From Owenia fusiformis (lineage: Eukaryota > Annelida > Polychaeta > Sabellida > Oweniidae): a DNA stretch of 64,000 bases. Under the pieces are notes generated by a model. It was not told where the DNA came from and ran no database searches. It saw only the letters and a program-made list of their open reading frames with translations. Where the stretch lies: contig CAIIXF020000005.1 of assembly GCA_903813345.2 (NCBI GenBank), forward strand, positions 26,909,375 to 26,973,374, read 5' to 3'. This document shows positions 54,737-64,000 of the stretch, piece by piece. Position numbers and translations under genes: made by a program. Every line of letters starts with the position of its first letter. Within the stretch, counting starts at the first letter, position 1.

Positions 54737-57708
54737 GAAGATGGAGGTGGGGATGCTCCTGAAGCTCATGGGGGTAAGGGTGGGAGAAAACAAGAAGATG
54801 GAGGTGGGGATGCTCCTGAAGCTCATGGGGGTAAGGGTGGGAGAAAACAAGAAGATGGGGGTGGGGATGCTCCTGAAGCTCATGGGGGTAAGGGTGGGTG
54901 AAAACAAGAAGATGGAGGTGGGGATGCTCCTGAAGCTTATGGGGTAAGGGTGGGAGAAAACAAGAAGATGGGGGGTGGGGATGCTCCTGAAGCTCATGGG
55001 GGTAAGGGTGGGAGAAAACAAGAAGATGGAGGTGGGGATGCTCCTGAAGCTCATGGGGGTAAGGGTGGGAGAAAACAAGAAGATGGGGGTGGGGATGCTC
55101 CTGAAGCTCATGGGGGTAAGGGTGGGTGAAAACAAGAAGATGGAGGTGGGGATGCTCCTGAAGCTTATGGGGGTAAGGGTGGGTGAAAACAAGAAGATTG
55201 AGGTGGGAATGCTCCTGAAGCTTATGGGGGTAAGGGTGGGAGAAAACAAGAAGATGGGGGTGGGGATGCTCCTGAAGCTCATGGGGGTAAGGGTGGGTGA
55301 AAAAAAGAAGATGGGGGTGGGGATGCCCCTGAAGCTGATGGGGGTAAGGGTGGGTGAAAACAAGAAGATGGAGGTGGGGATGCTCCTGAAGCTTATGGGG
55401 TAAGGGTGGGAGAAAACAAGAAGATGGGGGTGGGGATGCTCCTGAAGCTCATGGGGGTAAGGGTGGGAGAAAACAAGAAAATGGAGGTGGGGATGCTCCT
55501 GAAGCTCATGGGGGTAAGGGTGGGAGAAAACAAGAAGATGGGGGTGGGGATGCTCCTGAAGCTCATGGGGGTAAGGGTGGGTGAAAACAAGAAGATGGAG
55601 GTGGGAATGCTCTTGAAGCTCATGGGGGTAAGGGTGGGTGAAAACAAGAAGATGGAGGTGGGGATGCTCCTGAAGCTCATGGGGGTAAGGGTGGGAGAAA
55701 ACAAGAAGATGGAGGTGGGAATGCTCCTGAAGCTTATGGGGGTAAGGGTGGGTGAAAACAAGAAGATGGAGGTGGGGATGCTCCTGAAGCTCATGGGGGT
55801 AAGGGTGGGAGAAAACAAGAAGATGGAGGTGGGGATGCTCCTGAAGCTCATGGGGGTAAGGGTGGGAGAAAACAAGAAGATGGGGGTGGGGATGCTCCTG
55901 AAGCTCATGGGGGTAAGGGTGGGTGAAAACAAGAAGATGGAGGTGGGGATGCTCCTGAAGCTTATGGGGGTAAGGGTGGGTGAAAACAAGAAGATTGAGG
56001 TGGGAATGCTCCTGAAGCTTATGGGGGTAAGGGTGGGAGAAAACAAGAAGATGGGGGTGGTGATGCTCCTGAAGCTCATGGGGGTAAGGGTGGGTGAAAA
56101 CAAGAAGATGGGGGTGGGGATGCCCCTGAAGCTCATGGGAGTAAGGGTGGGTGAAAACAAGAAGATGGAGGTGGGGATGCTCCTGAAGCTCATGGGGGTA
56201 AGGATGGGTGAAAACAAGAAGATGGAGGTGGGGATGCTCTTGAAGCTCATGGGGGTAAGGGTGGGTGAAAACAAGAAGATGGAGGTGGGGATGCTCCTGA
56301 AGCTCATGGGGGTAAGGGTGGGAGAAAACAAGAAGATGGAGGTGGGGATGCTCCTGAAGCTTATGGGGGTAATGGTGGGTGAAAACAAGAAGATGGAGGT
56401 GGGGATGCTCCTGAAGCTCATGGGGGTTAGGGTGGGTGAAAACAAGAAGATGGAGGTAGGGATGCTCCTGAAGCTCATGGGGGTAAGGGTGGGAGAAAAC
56501 AAGAAGATGGGGGTGGGGATGCTCCTGAAGCTCATGGGGGTAAGGGTGGGTGAATACAAGAAGATGGAGGTAGGGATGCTCCTGAAGCTCATGGGGGTAA
56601 GGGTGGGAGAAAACAAGAAGATGGAGGTAGGGATGCTCCTGAAGCTCATGGGGGTAAGGGTGGGTGAAAACAAGAAGATGGAGGTAGGGATGCTCTTGAA
56701 GCTCATGGTGTAAGGGTGGGAGAAAACAAGAAGATGGAGGTAGGGATGCTCCTGAAGCTTATGGGGTAAGGGTGGGTGAAAACAAGAAAATGGGGGTGGG
56801 GATGCTCCTGAAGCTCATGGGGGTAAGGGTGGGTGAAAACAAGAAGATGGGGGTGGGGATGCCCCTGAAGCTCATGGGGGTAAGGGTGGGTGAAAACAAG
56901 AAGATGGAGGTGGGGATGCTCCTGAAGCTTATGGGGGTAAGGGTGGGAGAAAACAAGAAGATGGGGGTGGTGATACTCCTGAAGCTCATGGGGGTAAGGG
57001 TGGGTGAAAACAAGAAGATGGGGGTGGGGATGCCCCTGAAGCTCATGGGGGTAAGGGTGGGTGAAAACAAGAAGATGGAGGTGGGGATGCTCCTGAAGCT
57101 CATGGGGGTAAGGGTGGGTGAAAACAAGAAGATGGAGGTAGGTGGGTGAAAACAAGAAGATGGAGGTAGGGATGCTCTTGAAGCTCATGGTGTAAGGGTG
57201 GGAGAAAACAAGAAGATGGAGGTAGGGATGCTCCTGAAGCTTATGGGGTAAGGGTGGGTGAAAACAAGAAGATGGGGGTGGGGATGCTCCTGAAGCTCAT
57301 GGGGGTAAGGGTGGGTGAAAACAAGAAGATGGGGGTGGGGATGCCCCTGAAGCTCATGGGGGTAAGGGTGGGTGAAAACAAGAAGATGGAGGTGGGGATG
57401 CTCCTGAAGCTTATGGGGGTAAGGGTGGGAGAAAACAAGAAGATGGGGGTGGTGATACTCCTGAAGCTCATGGGGGTAAGGGTGGGTGAAAACAAGAAGA
57501 TGGGGGTGGGGATGCCCCTGAAGCTCATGGGGGTAAGGGTGGGTGAAAACAAGAAGATGGAGGTGGGGATGCTCCTGAAGCTCATGGGGGTAAGGGTGGG
57601 TGAAAACAAGAAGATGGAGGTGGGGATGCTCTTGAAGCTCATGGGGGTAAGGGTGGGTGAAAACAAGAAGATGGAGGTGGGGATGCTCCTGAAGCTCATA
57701 GGGGTAAG
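54737..57708. repeat. 57-bp minisatellite, left block (~52 units)
   Basis: Unit AAGATGGAGGTGGGGATGCT / CCTGAAGCTCATGGGGGTAA / GGGTGGGTGAAAACAAG, period 57. Units carry point variants (GATTGAGG, GATGCCCCTG, GGTGATACTCC) and some lose one G of GGGGG. Higher-order copies exist: a 14-unit block repeats from about 55196 to 55993 (797 bp) and another from 56701 to 57183 (482 bp). 57=3x19, so frames of up to 437 codons stay open on both strands. One-base unit deletions shift them, so these are not proteins. The G-rich strand has GGGGGTAAGGGTGGG tracts. Confidence 0.97.
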
Positions 57709-58923
57709 CAGAGCTGGAGTTAACGCCGTTTTTTACCGTTTTTACGCACATTTGATCAAGTCTGACGCAGAATTGACAACTAATTGCGTTTCATTGACGC
57801 ACTTTGATCCCCAGGTAGACTAACGCTATTTCCCGGGAAGAATAGCAATACACAAGAAAAAACAAGGTTTTGACCGATATCTTACCGATCAGATTCATTC
57901 TCCGGCTTCTTCGATTAAGTTAAACATATCAAATGTAAGAATATAAATCGGCCTACCTTGTGAAGACAAAATCTAAGTATAATAGGCAGATAATCAGCAG
58001 TGTTTTAGAGAAACACTGAGATAATTATCTTACTGAAATCCGGCCACCATTTTGATTGACCTCTAAACCAAAACGTCATTGCTTTGAGATTAATGGGTCA
58101 GTAGCAAAAAACCTTTATCATTGTCCTGCCAACTTTCAATGGATACTATTATTAACAATTAAACATAAACTTGAAAACAAACTGTTTAATTAATACAATT
58201 GATCTTCTTGGCATTATCTTACATCATAAGGAAGCACAAAGGGCAACATTTGAAAACAAATAAAATATTACAAGTCAGAGTGTTGATCCTTATATTTCAT
58301 TGAGATTGATAATGTGTCAGAAAGGAATATTGAGTTTATTAATTTACACCAGAGTGAGGAGGAACAATGGGCAACATTGAAAAACAAAGTAATTAAGAAA
58401 AAAATTAATTACAATCAATTATGTATTGATCTGCTTCATTGAGATCAATTGCTCATATACAGTTTGATATTAGTGACAGGTAAATACTGATTTTATCTTA
58501 TGGTTAAATGTTTTCAAAAAAAGTTCAAAAATCTGCATAATTTATCTGAAAAAATAAAAATAAAGTTTTCAAACAACACAATTTTTTCTTATTTTTCTTA
58601 TTGTTTATATAAAGAGAGGGTCTAAATTTCAAAATTTTCAGGGGGTGGCATGCCCCCAGACCCCCTAGTTTGCGCCGCACTGCTATTTGGTCATTATCCA
58701 TTGATTTGGTTTATGTTTCACCCAACCTTTTGGCCTAAGCTGATTTTCAGTCTCTAAGACATGAAGTCTCATTGCAGCACATTTATTTTTGTACTTTAGA
58801 TTATCCGAAAATGACGCTTTATTATCATAATTCAATTTGACCCACATTTTCCAAGTTTGACCCACTTTTTTGATTGAACTGGGTCATGTGACCCACAAGA
58901 TGTTGAGGCTACCGCCAGTACTG
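57709..58923. mobile_element. 1,215-bp hAT-like insertion inside the minisatellite
   Basis: Starts CAGAGCTGGAGTTAACGCC and ends …GGCTACCGCCAGTACTG (terminal repeats CAGAGCTGG / CAGTACTGG). GGTAAG flanks both sides (57703-57708 and 58924-58929). Removing one copy restores a normal array unit, so the array is older. A minus-strand 60-codon frame (58683-58865) and the GGGGGTGGCATGCCCCCAG motif at about 58642 may be transposase-region remnants. The coding potential is broken. Confidence 0.82.
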
Positions 58924-60078
58924 GGTAAGGGTGGGAGAAAACAAGAAGATGGAGGTTGGGATGCTCCTGAAGCTTATGGGGGTAATGGTGGGTGAAAACA
59001 AGAAGATGGAGGTGGGGATGCTCCTGAAGCTCATGGGGGTAAGGCTGGGTGAAAACAAGAAGATGGAGGTAGGGATGCTCCTGAAGCTCATGGGGGTAAG
59101 GGTGGGAGAAAACAAGAAGATGGGGGTGGGGATGCTCCTGAAGCTCATGGGGGTAAGGGTGGGTGAAAACAAGAAGATGGAGGTAGGGGTGCTCCTGAAG
59201 CTCATGGGGGTAAGGGTGGGAGAAAACAAGAAGATGGAGGTAGGGATGCTCCTGAAGCTCATGGGGGTAAGGGTGGGTGAAAACAAGAAGATGGAGGTAG
59301 GGATGCTCTTGAAGCTCATGGGGTAAGGGTGGGAGAAAACAAGAAGATGGAGGTAGGGATGCTCCTGAAGCTTATGGGGGTAAGGGTGGGAGAAAACAAG
59401 AAGATGGAGGTAGGGATGCTCCTGAAGCTTATGGGGTAAGGGTGGGTGAAAACAAGAAGATGGAGGTGGGGATGCTCCTGAAGCTCATGGGGGTAAGGGT
59501 GGGTGAAAACAAGAAGATGGAGGTAGGGATGCTCCTGAAGCTCATGGGGGTAAGGGTGGGTGAAAACAAGGAGATGGAGGTAGGGATGCTCTTGAAGCTC
59601 ATGGGGGTAAGGGTGGGGAAAAACAAGAAGATGGGGGTGGGGATGCTCCTGAAGCTCATGGGGGTAAGGGTGGGTGAAAACAAGAAGATGGAGGTGGGGA
59701 CGCTCCTGAAGCTCATGGGGGTAAGGGTGGGTGAAAACAAGGAGATGGAGGTAGGGATGCTCTTGAAGCTCATGGGGGTAAGGGTGGGTGAAAACAAGAA
59801 GATGGAGGTGGGGACGCTCCTGAAAGCTCATGGGGTAAGGGTGGGAGAAAACAAGAAAATGGAGGTGGGGATGCTCTTGAAGCTCTTGGGGGTAAGGGTG
59901 GGTGAAAACAAGAAGATGGAGGTGGGGATGCTCCTGAAGCTCTTGGGGGTAAGGGTGGGTGAAAACAAGAAGATGGAGGTGGGGATGCTCTTGAAGCTCT
60001 TTGGGGTAAGGGTGGGTGAAAACAAGAAGATGGGGGTGGGGATGCTCCTGAAGCTCTTGGGGGTAAGGGTGGGTGAAA
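58924..60078. repeat. 57-bp minisatellite, right block (~20 units)
   Basis: Same unit as the left block. The last five units before the array ends carry CTCTTGGGGGT or CTCTTTGGGGT instead of CTCATGGGGGT, a local subtype, and some earlier units have AAGGAGATGG. The array stops abruptly at GGGTGGGTGAAATAGG. Confidence 0.97.
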
Positions 60079-61193
60079 TAGGAACTGAAGTGTGGTCTGC
60101 AAGCGCCTAATGATACATATGATATATGGGGAGTATGAAACTTTATCTATAAAAAATGTTGGGAATCAATTATACAAAGGCTCTTATAGTAATAATGTTA
60201 AGTTGTCCTGTTAAGTTGTCCTGTTGAGTTTTCTATGTTGACAGTTGACTAAATTGTTCAACTTCATGACGGAAACTTGCACTATATTTTCTCAAAATTC
60301 AATTAATTTGCATAAAAAATTTAAATCAACAAACCAGTTAGAGACATATTAAATAAAACCCTTTTGTTTGTGAACTTTTGTTATTACCAGTTTGTCTGAC
60401 GAGGAAAGACTGATTTGACATGAATTTGACATATTATTATTATTAATTACATCAACTTCAAATGTTACAGAATAAATAAACAGAAAGACAATCAGACACA
60501 TTTTTACATTATTTAATATTGGAATAAACTCAATTGCTTCAAATACATTAAACTTCAAAAGTGACATGTGAATTGAATAAAACTAATGGGTACATTATAA
60601 AACACGATTTGCTCTTAACATTCAATTGTTAGTCCAATTTATTTAATAGTTAGCTTAATATAATTTCATGAATATTGATGTTTTAAAATATTTCTATTAT
60701 GCATACTAATTATGAAAAATGAAAAACTGTTTCATTTATTCCACTCTAGAGGATTTGGCTCTAATAGGCAAAAATGCAGTAATTAACAATAATAAAGAAA
60801 AAATGTTGAAAATTTCTGAAAAATTTCTAATCATCCATTAAGCTATTGAAATCTCAGATATGCTAAAACATCTGACAAGTTGCACAACAAACCATCTCAA
60901 TTAGTTAGGGCAAAATGCTACTTCCTTATCCTCTTAATGTGGATAATGCCTTTGACATTCTTCAACAGGATTCTCTAGGGATTATACCCAACATAGTTCC
61001 AATAAGTTAAACAATATGGATGGGATGACGTGAAAGAAAACATAACTTGGCAATGAGAGACCTATGCGTTAATTGCTCAAAAAGTATTGTGAATCTATCA
61101 TGTAAAGGCAAACTAAATTTTGTTATATTAATTAATTTCACATCATTTACATTATTTGTTGACCAGATGATCCTTCCAATCTTAATACAATGC
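60079..61193. other. AT-rich sequence, nothing recognised
   Basis: AAGTTGTCCTGTT is duplicated near 60203. No other repeat or exon signal. Confidence 0.4.
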
Positions 61194-61397
61194 CAGTGAT
61201 CTCCAGCGCATTAAAGCAAGTGTGTGTAGCACCCACTTGAAATTTTAATAATACGTAGAGAGAGAATCCTGAGAATCCACTTCCACTCACTTGAAAATGA
61301 GAAAAATGGAAAATAGGCATATTTTGACCAATTTTGGTCTGAATTGTGAAACTGAGAATTTTGCACGCACTAAGAAAAAATCCTATGGAGATTACTG
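61194..61397. mobile_element. 204-bp MITE with 5-bp target duplication, copy 2
   Basis: Same family and orientation as 282-476: left CAGTGATCTCC, right GGAGATTACTG, and the shared tract TTTTGGTCTGAATTGTGAAA. AATGC flanks both sides (61189-61193 and 61398-61402). Two independent copies with different perfect 5-bp duplications fix the element boundaries. Confidence 0.87.
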
Positions 61398-62947
61398 AAT
61401 GCATTAAGGGATATTCCTTGTAAGTCCATTTTTCTCCTTATATGGTAGCTATGACAATTTATATACTATCCATATTTAGCAAGACATGGAGAAATGTTTT
61501 GATATTGTTTGGAGGATGGTTATAGTACCATATCAAGTGAGAAATGAGCTCATAGGGAATCTCCCTTTAAGTGCCAATAGACCTTTGCTAAAATGCTCTT
61601 AAATCTAATTTTCAAGTCATATTTGAAACGATTTTAGAAAATTTGAATTTCAAGCACTAAGATCTAAACTGGGTGACCCAAAATGAGTACATGTAATCTC
61701 TGAGTAAATGCCAATTTCTTATATTTTTATAACCCAGCAAGAATAAAATGAAATGACCAACTTTGAAGATATATGAGCAAGGTCAAGGTAATTTAAACCA
61801 TTTCTACCATTTGTCATCATTTATATTTTATGAACTTATTTCTGACATGTTTAGAATCTAAAAATAAAACAGAATAAACAATGACCAACCATTATTTATA
61901 TTTTACGATCTATGAGATAAATAAATCAGTGACCTTCAAATGTAAAGAAGGTGAAATCAAAGACATATCATATTCAGATATAATGCAGCACATTACAATA
62001 GAATGTTGATACCGTTTTCAATTAATACTGATTCAGATAACATATAGGCTCATTAGGTTCTATAAATATTAACTATAAAATCATTGTGATACCCACATCC
62101 TCTTCGTTTAATGCACCCTTGGGTACTATATTGTGATTAATATACAGGGTTGGCAGACATACAGGTGGTGGGCGAAAGGATGGACGGGTGGGTGAATGAG
62201 TGGATGGGTTGTTTAGGCACCAATAAAAATGTTATATTTTCTTAATGTTTTCATTATGTTTTGAGATAATTAATTAATCAGATATTTATCAATCAAATAT
62301 TATTTTCCTCTTTCATTACCATACACAATACATCAATATTTCTTGCATCAGGTCTTCCGCAACATTCCAACCAATGCCTCTTGAAAATAACACTTTGTCC
62401 TGGAAAGTAAGCAATTATGGGACAACTTTAATGCACCTGATCAACCCAAATCAAATTCATATCTAAAGTTGTAATAGTCTTATTTTGTAGGTATTATATA
62501 TATAAACAAACACACGAGATGTGATTTACATTGTGACTGTATTCTTTGGTCTCTACTGAGAAGCGAGCTTACAACACATGCCGTCCAGTATAAGACCAAT
62601 AATATTTCTGTGTTTTTTCCAACTTGTACTTAAAAAACCCTGAGTTCAGAAGCCTCACATCAAAAGCATCATGACACAAAAAATAAAAATGGGAAGGGCA
62701 GTTTGAAGTTTTCTTCATCATAGAATATTAAAAGGCCAGACACATTAGTGTTTATGGGTTTTTCATCTGGAATCATGCAATATTGTAATAAACTTAAGTG
62801 AAAAATTATACCATTTCTAATTGGTTTCATGTCAAGCTGTATGACAGTAAAAGAACAATACGATCTGTCATTAAACTCAAAAATATCAAGGCAGAATGTT
62901 TGATTGTGTATAAGACATCAACCATCCTGCCAAAGAGTTCAATATTG
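61398..62947. other. AT-rich sequence with a short GGATGGGTGG tract
   Basis: A degenerate GGTGGGTGAATGAGTGGATG tract at 62160-62210 is the only repeat seen. A 66-codon frame at 62798-62998 runs into the following array. Confidence 0.4.
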
Positions 62948-63400
62948 AGTAAAACCTGTCTTAGTGAACACCTCTCTCTAGTGAACACCTCCCTCTAGTG
63001 AACACCTATCTCTAGTGAACACCTGTCTCTAGTGAACACCTATCTCTAGTGAACACCTATCTCTAGTGAACACCTATCTCTAGTGAACACCTCTCTCTAG
63101 TGAACACCTATCTCTAGTGAACACCTCTCTCTTGTGAACACCTCTCTCTAGTGAACACCTATCTCTAGTGAACACCTCTCTCTAGTGAACACCCATCTCT
63201 AGTGAACACCTATCTCTAGTGAACGCCTCTCTCTAGTGAACACCTATCTCTAGTGAACGCCTCTCTCTAGTGAACACCTATCTCTAGTGAACACCTCACC
63301 TCTAGTGAACACCTGCCACTTGTAGACACCCTTCCTCCACACAAACTCTACTGACTTCTGTATAAATTACCCTATCTGGAGAGAACACCTACCAAGGAGT
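62948..63400. mobile_element. Pogo-like MITE with expanded 17-bp internal array
   Basis: Begins AGTAAAACCTGTCTTAGTGA. TAGTGAACACCTATCTC then repeats about 20 times (62961-63310), followed by the normal family interior ACTGACTTCTGTATAAATTACC as in 1463-1614. The right terminus is not visible. The unexpanded relative carries only two such units. Confidence 0.88.
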
Positions 63401-63408
63401 TTGCTTCA

Positions 63409-63564
63409 CAGTAAAATCTGTCTTACTAAACACCTCTCTGTAGTGAACACCCTTCCTCAGCACAAACTCTACCGACTTCTGTAGATTACGCTCTCTGTAG
63501 CGAACACTTACCAACATTGAATGTTTTTTTCTCAACAAAAATGTTCAATATATAAAGGTTTTAG
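63409..63564. mobile_element. 156-bp pogo-like MITE
   Basis: CAGTAAAATCTGTCTTAC … ACCGACTTCTGTAGATTACG … TATAAAGGTTTTAG; adjacent to the expanded copy and unexpanded itself. Confidence 0.72.
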
Positions 63565-64000
63565 TTTATGAGAGATCTGTCTCATGATTATGTCAGACTT
63601 ATACATGATATTAAATAATACAATGTCATACCATGTCAGAACACTTAGCTATCAAGATAACAGCACATATTAACAATATCAATATCATCCATGTCAAATA
63701 TGTCTAGATATTCTTTATGCTCATCGTTAATTTAATCTATCTTTATTGTCTCAAGTGTATGAGGAAAATAGTTACCACATTGACCAATTGCTGCACATGC
63801 ACTCTCTTCCATGAGCGAAGCGAAAAATAAGTGTTCAGGGGGTTCTTGAGCGGTTCTCCCCTGAAAAATTTTGGTTGTATTTGATGTTTATTTGCAACCA
63901 TCTGGTACGTCTGTGCGTACTCTGCGCTATGCCTATGTCTTCATGTATAATGTTTCTGACACACTTTAATACCATTACTCCTTCTATTACCCTACTATCA
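63565..64000. other. AT-rich sequence with a GC-richer patch
   Basis: 63800-63950 (GAGCGAAGCG … CCCCTGAAAAATTTTGG … GTGCGTACTCTGCG) is GC-richer and has a CCTGAAAAATTTTG word inverted relative to TTTTCAGGGGG in the 57709 element. It may be another hAT remnant cut by the window edge. Confidence 0.3.

Noticed and set aside
54737-57708. Interstitial telomere repeat (TAAGGGTGGG)
   Set aside because: No run of TTAGGG exists; the motif is one part of a 57-bp unit.
54741-60110. Open frames of 122-437 codons on both strands (MGVRVGENKKMEVG… and SFRSIPTSIFLFSPTLTP…)
   Set aside because: They are produced by the 57-bp minisatellite, whose period is a multiple of three. Units with a one-base deletion break them, and both strands are equally open.

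Overview
The window reads as AT-rich, non-coding-dominated eukaryotic nuclear DNA. It has no bacterial gene organisation and no long unique reading frame. It carries tRNA-derived SINE, hAT-, mariner-, pogo- and Harbinger-like DNA transposon remnants, many minisatellites, and short reading blocks bounded by canonical GT/AG splice signals. The repeat mix resembles marine invertebrates, perhaps a mollusc or other lophotrochozoan. That assignment is inference and no gene fixes it.

Region by region. 0-32 kb looks mainly intronic to a gene on the minus strand. Short exons with good acceptors and donors occur near 31.4-32, 29.3-30, 25.8, 21.1, 17.4, 15.0, 11.9, 10.2, 5.5 and perhaps 2.7 kb. Two chains of them are phase-compatible, and I could not close the gap between the chains (11.9-15.0 kb). 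The gene is not identified. The block carrying its 29.3-30.2 kb exons is duplicated at 31.4-32.2 kb. The same interval holds arrays of 53 bp (3.5 kb), 40 bp (8.0 kb), 21 bp (9.5 kb) and 68 bp (15.9 kb) units, plus an 850-bp palindrome at 26.5 kb with a 5-bp target duplication.

32-54 kb has further candidate exons on both strands, the best being a C-type-lectin-like block (38.8 kb), a terminal exon (46.8 kb) and a micro-exon (44.2 kb). It also has a 109-bp Harbinger-like hairpin, a second palindrome (41.6 kb), a 657-bp hAT-like element with an 8-bp target duplication (44.9 kb) and a 980-bp inverted-repeat element with an internal tandem array (49.2 kb).

54.7-60.1 kb is a 57-bp minisatellite of about 72 units, split by a 1.2-kb hAT-like insertion. 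Because 57 is 3x19, it keeps spurious frames open on both strands. 60-64 kb is repeat-poor until a pogo-like element whose interior has expanded into about 20 copies of a 17-bp unit.

A dispersed family of about 150 bp (called F150 here) occurs at least 15 times, and every copy found has the same orientation, antisense to the minus-strand exons. No complete gene, RNA gene, CRISPR array or autonomous transposase was seen.
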